From: an uncultured Acidobacteriota bacterium | GTDB lineage: Bacteria; Acidobacteriota; Thermoanaerobaculia; Multivoradales; SZUA-115 | DNA: 64,000 nt | Direction: 5' to 3' | Assembly (NCBI GenBank): GCA_937867335.1 | Contig: CALMKX010000238.1 | Coordinates: 33,545 to 97,544 of the forward strand | Part shown: positions 8,455-19,000 of the stretch, piece by piece | Layout: the number at the start of each line of letters is the position of its first letter | Position numbering within the stretch: position 1 is the first letter of the stretch | Made by a program: the position numbers and the translations under genes | Notes under the pieces: model-generated | Told to the model about the DNA's origin: nothing | Databases searched by the model: none | What the model saw: the letters and a program-made list of their open reading frames with translations, nothing else

Positions 8455-10626
8455 TCAGCTCTCCAGCCGGAACCAGCGCGGCGCCGGCAGCGCTTCCACG
8501 CTCTCTCCCTGCGGCCCGAGGGCTGCCCCCTCGAGCTCGAAGGCCGCTTGGGCGGGCCGTGGGAGGGTGAGCTTCTGGGGCCCCGGGCCGGTGGACCAGG
8601 CGACGGCTAGCTCGTGGCCGTCGGCGAGCCGGAACCGGTAGAGCCGGGTGCCGGTGGGTGAGGGGAGAGGGCCTAAGCTGGTGGCGCCGGGGAGGCGCCG
8701 GGCAAGCTCGGCGAGCGCCCGAAAGGCGGCCCGCCGGCGGAGCTGCCCGTTCTCTTCCGGGCAGATCAGCCCATAGCCGCGAGCCACCAGCTGCCACCAG
8801 TAGATGCGTTCCACCTGGCCGGTGGCGAGGAGCTCGAGGTAGTAGCGGGCCAGGTAGCTCGCTTGTTCTTGCTCGCTCACGGCCACGCTCTTGCCGGCCG
8901 GAGAGTGAGGGCCCTCCCAGAGCGGCCAGTTCACCTCGGTCACCCACAGCCTGCCACGAGCGTTTCGTGCGGTGTCCGCGATGGCCTTCATCAGGAGTGC
9001 CTTGCCCACGGCGTCGAAGCCCAGCTGGCGGTTTTCCGGCGCGCCCCGGCGGTCCACGTAGAGCAGGCTCGCCACACCATCCAAGGCGAAGTCGCGGCGG
9101 CGCAGATTGAGCAGGCCGGCCAGGGCCTGAGGCTCGAAATCGATCACGGCCGGCCCGAAGGCCTCGAGCCCCGGCCGGGAGCGCAGAACCTCGAGCGCCG
9201 CGCGGGCGAGCTCGATGTACTCGTCCGGACGCCAGACGCCCCATTTGCTGCGGTTGATCGCCTGGCCGATCTGGAACTGCCGACCGAACGGCGAGAAGCG
9301 CTCCACCAGCTCGGCCACCGCAGAGCGCCAGCGGGGGAGATTCTTCACCAGCTCGCGGTTCTGGGGCAGGGCGAAGGCGAGCTCATAGCCGCGGGCGTGG
9401 AGCTCTCGGGCCAGGGCTTCCTCCTCGCCATGCTCCAGCTGCCAGGGGTGGAGCCGCAGCAGCAGCTTGCGGACGCCCAGGTCCTCGACGGCGTCGAGGA
9501 GGGCCTGGGGATCTTCCGGGTAGGGCCGCAGCGCCAAGCCCACGCCCTCGAAGGGAACCTCCTCGCGGTAGAGCTCTGCCTTCAGCCTGCGGTAGCGGGC
9601 CCGGATGCGCGGAGCCGCCGCCGCGATGGCCAGCAGCTGTTCGAGGTGGCTGGGTGCATCCGCCAGCCGAACCAGGAGCTTCTCGAGGCGCCCGGCGTGC
9701 TGGTGGGGCTGGTCGGAAAGGCGATCCCAGACCACTTTGTCGCGCCGGCCGGCACCGCTCGGGGCCTCGGGGATGTGGGCATGGGCGCGGCGAGGTGCGA
9801 GACTCTTCAGGGCGACCGCCAGGCTCTTGCCAGGCTTCTTCCAGCGGTTCTTGGCCTCGAAGGCTCCCTGATAGAAGTCGAAGAGCCGGCGATGGGCCGG
9901 ACTGAGCTGCGCTCCGAAGTAGCCGGCGAGCAGGGCTTCGCGCAGCTCGGGGCGGTCGAGGGCCAGGCGAGAGAGATCCCGGAACCGCTCTGCTCGGCTG
10001 AGCGGCCGGCCGAGCCGGGCCCGGGAGAGGTCGACCAGGGTGAGCTCGAAGTGGGGCGGCCTCTCTTGCGGCACGATCAGGAAGTTCCCCACCGAGGCAT
10101 CCCGATGCCAGACGCCGGCCTCGTGGAGCCTCCGGAGCAGCCGGCCGAGCTCGGTGAGGACCTCCTCGGCGCGCCATCGCGGGTAGTCCTTCTCGCCCGT
10201 GCCGGCCCGGGCCGAGCGCAGCAAGTAGCGCAGCTCGGTAGCGTTCTCGACATGGCGGCAGACGTAGAAGGACGGCCCACCCGGCCGCGCGCTCTCGGCG
10301 AAGAGCACCGGCTCGGGCGTGGGCAGACCGGCGGCCAAGAGAGCTCGAGCAGCGTTCCAGGCCCGGCGAGCCTTGCTGCCCTTGAGCCGGCGCGAGAGCC
10401 GTCCCCGCCAGGAATCCTCGCGGAATTGTTTGACCACGACCGGCAGCTCCTGCTCGGCAAGGGCGAGCACCGCACGGTAGAGGTAGTTGCGCCCCCAGTG
10501 AATGCTGGCGACGGCGGCACCCGGGTCGGTCAGCCGGGCGAGCTCGGCTTCGAGGTGGGCCGGCCGGAACCGGCTTTCGATCTCCCCGCGCAGCCCCTCG
10601 ATCCGGAAGGGCTCAAACGGACTCAA
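8455..10626 (-). CDS. LPS-kinase-like / TIM-barrel (glycosidase-like) fusion protein
   Basis: A 723-residue protein starting at TTG 10626, overlapping the rng stop by 14 bp. Residues 1-270 resemble the Kdo/WaaP lipopolysaccharide kinase family: VVVKQF with Lys66, GVWHRDASVGNFLI with His174-Arg-Asp176 and Asn181, then LVDLSRAR with Asp199. Residues about 350-640 look like a glycosyl-hydrolase TIM barrel: a candidate nucleophile Glu564 in WVTEVNWPLWE and the aromatic strand IYWWQLVARGYGL. The usual Asn-Glu acid/base pair is not obvious in IGQAINRSKWG, so catalysis by this half is uncertain. It is the last gene of the mre/mrd operon, which suggests an envelope role. The fold calls come from motifs only. 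Confidence 0.65.
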   Translation of the reverse strand: MSPFEPFRIEGLRGEIESRFRPAHLEAELARLTDPGAAVASIHWGRNYLYRAVLALAEQELPVVVKQFREDSWRGRLSRRLKGSKARRAWNAARALLAAGLPTPEPVLFAESARPGGPSFYVCRHVENATELRYLLRSARAGTGEKDYPRWRAEEVLTELGRLLRRLHEAGVWHRDASVGNFLIVPQERPPHFELTLVDLSRARLGRPLSRAERFRDLSRLALDRPELREALLAGYFGAQLSPAHRRLFDFYQGAFEAKNRWKKPGKSLAVALKSLAPRRAHAHIPEAPSGAGRRDKVVWDRLSDQPHQHAGRLEKLLVRLADAPSHLEQLLAIAAAAPRIRARYRRLKAELYREEVPFEGVGLALRPYPEDPQALLDAVEDLGVRKLLLRLHPWQLEHGEEEALARELHARGYELAFALPQNRELVKNLPRWRSAVAELVERFSPFGRQFQIGQAINRSKWGVWRPDEYIELARAALEVLRSRPGLEAFGPAVIDFEPQALAGLLNLRRRDFALDGVASLLYVDRRGAPENRQLGFDAVGKALLMKAIADTARNARGRLWVTEVNWPLWEGPHSPAGKSVAVSEQEQASYLARYYLELLATGQVERIYWWQLVARGYGLICPEENGQLRRRAAFRALAELARRLPGATSLGPLPSPTGTRLYRFRLADGHELAVAWSTGPGPQKLTLPRPAQAAFELEGAALGPQGESVEALPAPRWFRLES

Positions 10627-12136
10627 TGTGGAAGCGCTCCTGATGCAGCTCCGGGTCGCTGCGCAACAACAGGCCCAGGCCGAGCTCTCGCTCGATCTCT
10701 TCCAGGATGTCGCGCTCCTCCTGCTGGAGCGCTCGGGCCACTTCAGGGTGGACCCGCAGCAGGATTTCCCGGCCGTGGGTTTCTCCCTTGGTGCGCAGCA
10801 GCTCGTGGCGAATCGCCAGGCAGATGGTGGCGATCGACTTGATACGCCCGGTGCCACCGCAGTAGGGGCAGGCCTGGGTGAGCAGCCGCTCGAGGTTGGT
10901 GCGGCTGCGCTTGCGGGTGATCTCCACCAGCCCGAATTCCGAGATCGAGAGCACCTTGGTGCGGGCGCGGTCTTTGTGGAGCTCCGCTTCGAGGGCGCGG
11001 AACACCTGCTGGCGGTGCTCTTCCTCGTTCATGTCGATGAAGTCGACCACGATGATCCCGCCCAGATCTCGAAGGCGCACCTGGCGCACCACCTCGGAGA
11101 CCGCCTCGAGGTTGGTCTTGAGAACCGTCTCCTCGAGGTTGCGCTCGCCCGTGTAGCGGCCGGTGTTGATGTCGATCGCCACCAGGGCCTCGGTCTGGTT
11201 GATCACGATGTAGCCGCCGGACTTGAGCCAGACCTTGCTCTTGAGCGCCGCTTCGATTTCGGCATGGATGCCGAAGCGGTCGAACAGCGAGCCTTCGTTG
11301 TTGTAGAGCTTGAGCCGCGGCACCAGAGCCGGTTGGACCTGGTCGAGGAATTCGACGATCCGGGTGTAGGTCTCTTCGCCCTCGACCAGGAGGTTCGAGA
11401 ACTCGGCGCTGAAGACGTCGCGCACCACGCGCAGGGCGAGGTCGTGGTCGCGGTGGACGAGAGTCGGTGCCGAGACCCGGTTCGCCCGTTCGCGGATCTG
11501 CTGCCAGAGCCGAGAGAGGTAGGCGAGATCGGTCTCGAACTCGGCAGCACCTCGCCCTTCTCCCACGGTGCGCACGATCAAGCCGCAACTCGGCGGCGCG
11601 ATTCGCGACAGGAGCTCGAGCAGCCGGGCCCGTTCGGCCTCGCTTTCGATCCGCCGGGAAACGCCCAGATGGTGCACCGTGGGCAGCAGCACGAGGTAGC
11701 GCCCCGGTAGGGTGACCTGGCTGGTGATGCGCGCCCCTTTGTTGGGCAGGGGAGACTTGATCACCTGCACCAGGAGCTCCTGCCCCTGCTTGAGCAGCTC
11801 GTCGATCGACGGCAAGGTGGCGAGCGGCGTGCCGCCGCCGGGGCCGCGGGTCTCTTCGAGGTCGTAGTTGGATTCCTCGCGCGGGCCGCTCGCGAACTCG
11901 TCCACCACGTCGCTGACGTAGAGAAAGGCGTCGCGCTCGAGGCCGATGTCCACGAAGGCGGCCTGCATTCCGGGCAGCACGCGGGTGACCCGGCCTTTGT
12001 AGAGGTTGCCGACGATCGAGCGGTGGCGATGCCGCTCGATGTAGATCTCGGTCAGGCGGTCGTCCTCCAAGACCGCGATCGCGGTCTGGTGCGGGTCGCT
12101 CTCGACCAGCATCTTGGCGCGAGGAGCGACGCTCAT
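10613..12136 (-). CDS. rng: Ribonuclease G/E family endoribonuclease
   Basis: A 507-residue RNase G/E. It has an embedded S1 domain (RSIVGNLYKGRVTRVLPGM, about 38-80), the RNase H-like catalytic core with the metal-binding Asp segments GGYIVINQTEALVAIDINTG and GGIIVVDFIDM, and the zinc-link CPYCGGTGRIK that supports dimer/tetramer formation. The length fits RNase G rather than the long scaffolding RNase E. The start ATG overlaps the rodA stop (ATGA). Synteny with mre/mrd genes matches the old name cafA, found beside mreBCD in other bacteria. It processes 16S rRNA 5' ends and mRNAs. Confidence 0.93.
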   Translation of the reverse strand: MSVAPRAKMLVESDPHQTAIAVLEDDRLTEIYIERHRHRSIVGNLYKGRVTRVLPGMQAAFVDIGLERDAFLYVSDVVDEFASGPREESNYDLEETRGPGGGTPLATLPSIDELLKQGQELLVQVIKSPLPNKGARITSQVTLPGRYLVLLPTVHHLGVSRRIESEAERARLLELLSRIAPPSCGLIVRTVGEGRGAAEFETDLAYLSRLWQQIRERANRVSAPTLVHRDHDLALRVVRDVFSAEFSNLLVEGEETYTRIVEFLDQVQPALVPRLKLYNNEGSLFDRFGIHAEIEAALKSKVWLKSGGYIVINQTEALVAIDINTGRYTGERNLEETVLKTNLEAVSEVVRQVRLRDLGGIIVVDFIDMNEEEHRQQVFRALEAELHKDRARTKVLSISEFGLVEITRKRSRTNLERLLTQACPYCGGTGRIKSIATICLAIRHELLRTKGETHGREILLRVHPEVARALQQEERDILEEIERELGLGLLLRSDPELHQERFHIESV

Positions 12137-13275
12137 CGGTTGACGTGCCGGCGCAGGTCGACCGAGAGGATCATGCCCGCCCCGACGAAGTTGAGCAGCG
12201 CGAAGGAGCCCCCGTAGGCGAGGAAGGGCAACGGGATGCCGGTATTCGGCATCAGGCCGATCACCATGGCCGTGTTGTAGAGGACGTGAGCGGCGAAGCC
12301 CGAGAGCAGGCCTGCCACCAGGAGGATGCCCGCGCGGTCCCGGGCGCGGGCGGCGATGGCGGCGGCGTTGGCCATGTAGAGGGCGTAAAGCCCCAGAACC
12401 GTGATCACTCCCAGGAAGCCCCACTCCTCGGCCAGCACCGAGAAGATGAAGTCCGTGTGGCGCGCGGGCAGGAAGCGCAGCTGGCTCTGGGTGCCCTGCA
12501 TATAGCCCCGGCCGGCGAGCTGGCCGGAGCCCACGGCGATCTTGCTCTGGTGCACCTGGTAGCCGGCGCCGAGGATGTCCGTTTGCGGAGAGAAGTAGGT
12601 GAGGATGCGCTGGCGCTGGTAGTCCTTGAGGCCGCCGTAGAAGAGGCCCAGGCCGCCAAGGGCACCAACCAGGAGCAACACCACCAGGGTGCGAGCGCGG
12701 ACTCCCGCCACCAGGATCATGCCGCCCACGATGGGCAGGAACATCAACGCTCCGCCCAGGTCCGGCTCGATCGCGGTGAGCACCATCGGGAGGCCGACGA
12801 CCGCCGCACCCACGGCGATTTCCGGCAGGGTCAAGTACTTCTGATGGGTGCGGGAGAAGTAGCGGGCCAGCACCAGCAGGGTGGCGAGCTTCATGAACTC
12901 CGAGGGCTGCCCGCCGAGCGAGCCGATCCCCAACCAGCTGCGCGCTCCGCCCCGGACCTGGCCGACGATCAAGACCAGGATCAACGCCAGGATGCCGATG
13001 GCGTAGAGCACCAGGGAGATATCCATCAGCACCCGGTAGTCGAGGTAGACGAAGATCGCCAGGAAGACGAGCCCGAGGGCGATCCAGAAACCCTGCCTCG
13101 CGGCGAAGCCTCCGCCCAGCTCCGAGGTGGCGCTGTGGATGGTGGCGAGCCCGATGGCGGCGAGCAGCACCACCGCGACCAGGAGCGCCCAGCGAACGTT
13201 GGCGAGCTGCTTGCTCGCGGTTCTAGCCGCTCGTGACGGGCTGATCGGTAGCGTTGCTCTGGAAGTGGTACTCAT
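12133..13275 (-). CDS. rodA: Rod-shape peptidoglycan polymerase RodA (SEDS family)
   Basis: A 380-residue, about ten-TM SEDS glycosyltransferase that polymerises lipid II for side-wall growth with PBP2. Typical segments are VRGGARSWLGIG, GGQPSEFMKLATLLVLA, AIEPDLGGALMF, KIAVGSGQLAGRGY and PARHTDFIFSVLAEEWGF. The nearest credible start, ATG 13275, lies 53 bp inside mrdA; no ATG/GTG/TTG exists between the mrdA stop and TM1. This gives the usual family length. Translation is therefore probably coupled to mrdA. Confidence 0.93.
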   Translation of the reverse strand: MSTTSRATLPISPSRAARTASKQLANVRWALLVAVVLLAAIGLATIHSATSELGGGFAARQGFWIALGLVFLAIFVYLDYRVLMDISLVLYAIGILALILVLIVGQVRGGARSWLGIGSLGGQPSEFMKLATLLVLARYFSRTHQKYLTLPEIAVGAAVVGLPMVLTAIEPDLGGALMFLPIVGGMILVAGVRARTLVVLLLVGALGGLGLFYGGLKDYQRQRILTYFSPQTDILGAGYQVHQSKIAVGSGQLAGRGYMQGTQSQLRFLPARHTDFIFSVLAEEWGFLGVITVLGLYALYMANAAAIAARARDRAGILLVAGLLSGFAAHVLYNTAMVIGLMPNTGIPLPFLAYGGSFALLNFVGAGMILSVDLRRHVNR

Positions 13276-15019
13276 AGAGGGCTTTGGCCACGGGAACGGC
13301 TGCTTCCGAGCCCTTCCCGCCATGCTCGAGGAAGACCACCACCACCAAAGATGGGTCTTCGAAGGGCGCAAAGGAAGCGAACCAGGCGTGATCGCGCTGT
13401 TCGAAGGGGAGCGTGTCGCTGTCGGTCCAGGTTTCTTGCGAGATCACCTGCACCGTGCCCGTCTTGCCGGCGATCTCGAGGCGCGGCAAGCGGGCCGAGC
13501 GAGCCGTGCCGTCGCCCTCGTTGACCACGCCCCACAAGCCCCGCCTCACCAGGCTCAGGGCTTGGGGGTTGATGCGCAAGCTGCCCGGCGGCGGCAGGGG
13601 CTCGTCGCGCACCAGATGGGGCGTGATCAGCCTGCCGCCGTTGGCGATCGCAGCGACCATGCGGGCCACCTGAAGCGGCGTCACCAGAAGAGGCCCCTGG
13701 CCGATCGCGGTCGAAATGGTCTCGCCGGCGTACCAGGGGTGCTTGCGGACTCGCTCGCTCCACTCCTCGTCCGGCACCAGACCGGCCTTGTCGCCCAACA
13801 GGTCGAGCCCGGTCGCGCTACCGAAACCGAAGAGCCGGGCGTAACGGGCCATGCGGTTGATGCCCAGCCGCTGGCCGAGCCGATAGAAGTAGGAGTCGCA
13901 GGAGTACTTGATGGCCTCGTGCAGGTCCACCGTGCCGTGTCCGCCCCTCTTCCAGCAGCGGAAGCGCCGGCCGTAGAACTCGGTCGCCCCGGTGCACACC
14001 ACCGTATCGCTCGGGCTGACCACTCCTTCTGAGAGCCCGGCCGCGGCCATGACGATCTTGAACACCGAGCCGGGCGAGTAGGTGCTCTGAATCGCCCGGT
14101 TCTGGAGCGGGTGGTAGGGAGCCTCGATCAGCTGCTGCCAGTCTTCCAGGTCGAGGCGGCGAGCGAAGAGGTTGGGGTCGTAGCTCGGCGAGGAGACCAG
14201 CGCGAGGATCTCCCCGTCCTTGGGGTTGAGGGCCACCACCGCGCCCACCTTGTCCTCGAGCAAGCGGGCGGCCTCCTGCTGGAGGTCGAGGTCGAGCGTG
14301 AGTCGGAGCGTCGCGCCGGGCTCGGCGTTTTTCCGCCCGGCCTCCGACAGCAGCTTGCCCCGGCTGTCCACCACCACCACCCGCTCACCATCCCGGCCTC
14401 GGAGGGCGGCGTCGTAGGCGCCCTCGAGCCCCTTGCGGCCCACCAGATCCCCGGGCGCGAAGCGCTCCGGATGCTCCGCGAGCTCGCTCTCGTTGACCTC
14501 CCCGAGGTAACCCAGCACGTGGGCCGTTTGCGGCCCCTGGCGGTAGATGCGCTGGTGCGAAACCTCGATGTCGAACTCGGGATGCTCTCTGCCGGCCACA
14601 CCGAAGCGCGAGACCTGAGCGAGAGAGAGGTTCTCGGCCACCAGGGCGGGCCGGTAGCCAGCGGTGCGACGGATCCGGGGGAGCGAAGCCAGCATCTGTT
14701 CGGCCGGCCGGCCCAGCACCTCGGCCGCGAAGCGCAGGGCGGAGGCGAGGTCCTTGGTCTGGGCGGCGTCGATCAACAGATTGTAGGAGGGGACGTTCTC
14801 GGCCAGCACCTTGCCGTTGCGATCCTCGACCAGGCCACGGGGGGCTTCGATGGGCAGGCGGCGGAGCCGGTTGTTCTCGGCCAGCTCGCGGTAGTGGGCG
14901 CCGTTGACGATCTGCACCACCCAGAAGGCCCCGGCGATGCCGAGCAGCACCAGGTTCAGCACCGCGGTCAGGCGCTCTACTCGGGCTCGTAGCTCGTCGC
15001 GATACTCTCGGGCGATCAT
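13223..15019 (-). CDS. mrdA: Penicillin-binding protein 2 (elongasome transpeptidase)
   Basis: A 598-residue class B PBP: N-terminal anchor (18-36), pedestal/dimerisation domain with RGLVEDRNGKVLAENV, and a C-terminal transpeptidase. The active-site motifs are SPGSVFK (catalytic Ser318, Lys321), YSCD as the SxN-like motif and AGKTGTVQ as the KTG motif. It cross-links side-wall peptidoglycan with RodA, scaffolded by MreBCD. Its ATG overlaps the mreD stop (ATGA), and it is the fifth gene of the operon that starts upstream of mreB. Confidence 0.95.
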   Translation of the reverse strand: MIAREYRDELRARVERLTAVLNLVLLGIAGAFWVVQIVNGAHYRELAENNRLRRLPIEAPRGLVEDRNGKVLAENVPSYNLLIDAAQTKDLASALRFAAEVLGRPAEQMLASLPRIRRTAGYRPALVAENLSLAQVSRFGVAGREHPEFDIEVSHQRIYRQGPQTAHVLGYLGEVNESELAEHPERFAPGDLVGRKGLEGAYDAALRGRDGERVVVVDSRGKLLSEAGRKNAEPGATLRLTLDLDLQQEAARLLEDKVGAVVALNPKDGEILALVSSPSYDPNLFARRLDLEDWQQLIEAPYHPLQNRAIQSTYSPGSVFKIVMAAAGLSEGVVSPSDTVVCTGATEFYGRRFRCWKRGGHGTVDLHEAIKYSCDSYFYRLGQRLGINRMARYARLFGFGSATGLDLLGDKAGLVPDEEWSERVRKHPWYAGETISTAIGQGPLLVTPLQVARMVAAIANGGRLITPHLVRDEPLPPPGSLRINPQALSLVRRGLWGVVNEGDGTARSARLPRLEIAGKTGTVQVISQETWTDSDTLPFEQRDHAWFASFAPFEDPSLVVVVFLEHGGKGSEAAVPVAKALYEYHFQSNATDQPVTSG

Positions 15020-15534
15020 GCTTTGCCGATCTTCAGCTTCTCGATGCGTTCATGTCGGCGATCCCGCGTTTTCTTGGCCGCTCCGCTCGCCACATAGATC
15101 AGGCTCCCCAGGAGCCCTCCGGCCAGGGCCTTGAAGGTCCACCACAGCGGCTCCGGCGGCGCCGCCGTGCCCAGCAATCCATAGTCGAGCAGGAAGAGAA
15201 TCCCTTGTTGGGCGAACGTGGCCACCGCGATGGTCAACAGCACGACCGCCGCGCGATCCACAATCAGGCGCTGAGCCACGCGCGCCGTCACGTAACCTAC
15301 GATGGTATCAGCGAAACCGAGCCTTCCGTACAGTCCTCCGCTCAAGGCGTCGGCCACCCATCCCGCGGTGAGCCCGCCCATCATCCCGGCCATCGAGCTG
15401 CCACCCGCCCCCGTGAGCACGGTGAGCACTAGGAAGAGGTCGATCGCGCGCGGGAAGTCCGCCGAGAAACGCGCTCCGGCGAAGTGGGCCAGAGCCACCA
15501 AGAGCAATGCTGCCAAGTACTTAGCGACCCGCAC
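15016..15534 (-). CDS. mreD: Rod shape-determining protein MreD
   Basis: A 172-residue inner-membrane protein with about five hydrophobic helices, low in conserved motifs as is usual for MreD. Recognition rests on the position between mreC and mrdA, the size, and family-like stretches such as FPRAIDLFLVLTVLTG and AGWVADALSGG. The start at 15534 (GTG) overlaps the mreC end by 14 bp. MreD links MreC to the RodA-PBP2 complex. Confidence 0.85.
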   Translation of the reverse strand: MRVAKYLAALLLVALAHFAGARFSADFPRAIDLFLVLTVLTGAGGSSMAGMMGGLTAGWVADALSGGLYGRLGFADTIVGYVTARVAQRLIVDRAAVVLLTIAVATFAQQGILFLLDYGLLGTAAPPEPLWWTFKALAGGLLGSLIYVASGAAKKTRDRRHERIEKLKIGKA

Positions 15535-16351
15535 CGGTGAGATCCTCGGGTAGGTTCTCGCGCGAGAGGAGAAACACTTGCGAAAGGGCGGCGAAGTCCA
15601 CGGTGGGCTCGACGTCGATGGCGTAGAAGAGCTCGCTTCCCGGGCTCACCCCGGCCACCGTACCGATCAGAATGCCCGGTGGATAGACGCCGTCGATACC
15701 GGCGGTGAGCACTCGCTCCCCCAAGGTGACCTCCGTTTGCCGGGGCACGTACTCGAGCAAGAGCCTTCCGCCGCCGGCTCCGCGCAGCACGCCTTGCCGG
15801 CGGCTGCCTTCGAGCAAGGCGCCGACGCCTGCTTCAGGGTCCGAGAGCATCTGCACTTTGGCATAGGAGCCGGCCACCTTGACCACCCTCCCCACCAGGC
15901 CGCTCGAGGCCAGAACCGGCTGGTTCACCTCGGCCGAGGCTCCGGTGTAGAGCACCAGCGTGCGCAGCCAGGACTTCTGGTCGAGATAGACGACGGTGGC
16001 GGGGCGCAGCTTGCTCGGCTCCCGCCGCACCTGGCTGAGGGCGTCCGCCAGCTGCTCGGCCTCGCGCTCCAGGCCCTGGAGCCGAGTGCTTTCCAGGCGC
16101 AGCCTCTCGACCTCCTCCCGCAGCGCCCGGTTCTCGGCCAGCAGGGCACGGCGCGCCTTGAGGCCCTCACCCACTCCCGAGAAGGCGTCCGCCGCCGCCG
16201 CGGTCAGCCGCCCGAGGGGTGCCACGGCCCTCAAGCCGGTGGTGGCGAGCAGGCTGCGATCGCTGCCATCGACCGGCGCCCGAGAGGCCAGCATCACCAA
16301 CTGGGCGCAAAGCAGGACGACGAAGATCCAGCCGATCCGCCGTTCGCTCAC
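15521..16351 (-). CDS. mreC: Rod shape-determining protein MreC
   Basis: A 276-residue bitopic protein: one N-terminal TM helix, a coiled coil at about 65-115 (ALREEVERLRLESTRLQGLEREA in two heptad runs), then the MreC beta domain (VLASSGLVGRVVKVAGSYAKVQML). MreC activates PBP2 in the periplasm. It starts 38 bp after the mreB stop. Length and layout are normal. Confidence 0.92.
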   Translation of the reverse strand: MSERRIGWIFVVLLCAQLVMLASRAPVDGSDRSLLATTGLRAVAPLGRLTAAAADAFSGVGEGLKARRALLAENRALREEVERLRLESTRLQGLEREAEQLADALSQVRREPSKLRPATVVYLDQKSWLRTLVLYTGASAEVNQPVLASSGLVGRVVKVAGSYAKVQMLSDPEAGVGALLEGSRRQGVLRGAGGGRLLLEYVPRQTEVTLGERVLTAGIDGVYPPGILIGTVAGVSPGSELFYAIDVEPTVDFAALSQVFLLSRENLPEDLTGAGR

Positions 16352-16389
16352 AGGGCGCCTTTCCCACTCAGAGGGCCCGCCATGGGACC

Positions 16390-17424
<1,035 letters not shown>

Positions 17425-17454
17425 CTATTCGTTCGATTCTCTTCCCGAGAGAGG

Positions 17455-18918
17455 CTAGTACAGCTCCACGAAGACACGCTGGCGGCGCTCGGTCTCGTTG
17501 CCCGAGGCGTCGCGCGCCCGGATCGACACCACGTTCCATCCTTCCTGAGTGAGCTGGATGGTCTTGCGGAAGGCACCGTCTGAAGCGACGGCCACCGGCT
17601 CCCCGTTGACTTCCACCTGGGCACCCGGCTCCGTCGCACCGCCGAGGATGAAGATAGTGCCATACGATTCGGGATTCTGCAGCGCCAGGTGCGGCGGTTC
17701 CTTGTCGCCGGCATCACCGACTCCGAAAGACGCGACGCGAAACCGGCGCGGCTCGCTCCACGCCCCCGCCACCCCGGCTCGGTTCACGGCCGCCACTCGC
17801 CAGAAGAACGTGCCCTCGCCGCGCAGCCCCAGGGTCGCGCCGGGCCGGGTGCGGTCCGAGCGGTCGATGATGGTGTCCACGAAGAGGTGGTCCCTCGCCA
17901 CCTGCAGCGCGTAGCGAGTGGCCCCCGCCACGGGCTCCCAGGCAAAGGCCAGGCGATCGGTGTTGGCCAGATTGAGCTGCAGGTTCTCCGGCGGCTGGCT
18001 GGGCACGGGCGCGGGTGGCACCTCCTGGGCCTGGGACAGCCCTTTCTGAGCCTGAACCACCTGCTCGCGCTGGCCGAGCTGGCGCTGGGTGCCGTCGCTC
18101 GCCGCCACGCTGACCTTGCCTTCGAAGGAGACGAAGCGCGCCTCCTTCGAATCGCGATCGTAGGAGACCGACGCGAAAGAGTCGCGGTCCACCACGGCTT
18201 CGGCGTCCGGGGTGGAAACCCCGCTTTCTTGCCGGCTGGTGTTCAGGTTCACCCAGCCGTAGTCCATTCGGATGGCCTGCTCTTGTTTTCCCGAGGAGCT
18301 CTTGGTCTGGGAAAGGCGGAACAGGGTGTTGGCGCGGATGGTGTACAGAGTGCCGTTGGCGAACATGATCTCGGCTGAGCCCCGTTCACCGGTGCGCACG
18401 TAATCCCCCACGGCCAGCACCAGCCGGCTGCGCGCCGGCTGCCATTCGCCGGTCTCGCCGCGCCGGAAGCTGACCTCCCCAGCCGCCGAGAGGAACTGGG
18501 CCTCGCCCACTTCATCGCCCTTGGCCAGTGCTTCGGTGATCCAGGCGAGAAGGCTGGTGGCGCTCTGGGCGTCGTCGAGGGCTTGCTGGTGGTTGACCGC
18601 CTCGAACTCGCGGCGCGCGTCGTGGAGCTCGCGCCGCGCCTTCTCGAGCTCGTTGGCGAAGGGTGTCGTCCCCTGGCGGCCGGTGAGCTCCTCCACCTGC
18701 GCTTCGCCCTCGAGGATCAGTCGCTCCGCTTCCCGCTGGACGAAGTCACGCTTCCAGGCGCGGAAAGCGAAGTAGCCCACCACCCCCAGCACGACCAACA
18801 CCAGGAAGGTGAGGAGTGTGCGAAGGGAGTCGACAGAGATGCTGTACCAGCCGGTACGGTTTGGATTGCGCTTAACGCCAGCCACGGCCCTTCCCCGAGC
18901 CGGAGAACGATACCACAA
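17455..18918 (-). CDS. Membrane-anchored FecR domain protein with Fn3-like and Ig-like C-terminus
   Basis: About 487 residues. A TM helix at about 34-52 is followed by a helical segment rich in Glu/Arg, then a FecR-type domain (LVLAVGDYVRTGERGSAEIMF and FASVSYDRDSKEARFVSFEG) of the kind often fused to LysM or Ig domains rather than the TonB anti-sigma type. Next come a Fn3-like sheet (LAFAWEPVAGATRYALQVAR) and a C-terminal bacterial Ig-like repeat (VVSIRARDASGNETERRQRV). The first start is TTG 18918; GTG 18895 is an alternative. It is the promoter-proximal gene of the mre operon, which suggests an envelope-binding or shape role; the ligand is unknown. Confidence 0.75.
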   Translation of the reverse strand: MWYRSPARGRAVAGVKRNPNRTGWYSISVDSLRTLLTFLVLVVLGVVGYFAFRAWKRDFVQREAERLILEGEAQVEELTGRQGTTPFANELEKARRELHDARREFEAVNHQQALDDAQSATSLLAWITEALAKGDEVGEAQFLSAAGEVSFRRGETGEWQPARSRLVLAVGDYVRTGERGSAEIMFANGTLYTIRANTLFRLSQTKSSSGKQEQAIRMDYGWVNLNTSRQESGVSTPDAEAVVDRDSFASVSYDRDSKEARFVSFEGKVSVAASDGTQRQLGQREQVVQAQKGLSQAQEVPPAPVPSQPPENLQLNLANTDRLAFAWEPVAGATRYALQVARDHLFVDTIIDRSDRTRPGATLGLRGEGTFFWRVAAVNRAGVAGAWSEPRRFRVASFGVGDAGDKEPPHLALQNPESYGTIFILGGATEPGAQVEVNGEPVAVASDGAFRKTIQLTQEGWNVVSIRARDASGNETERRQRVFVELY

Positions 18919-19000
18919 ATGCCTGGAATGGAAAGAGTTAGGCGCGTGAGCCGCGCCCTTGCCGCGGGGCCCCCGCCGAGCCTCCGAGTTGGTTCGCCTC

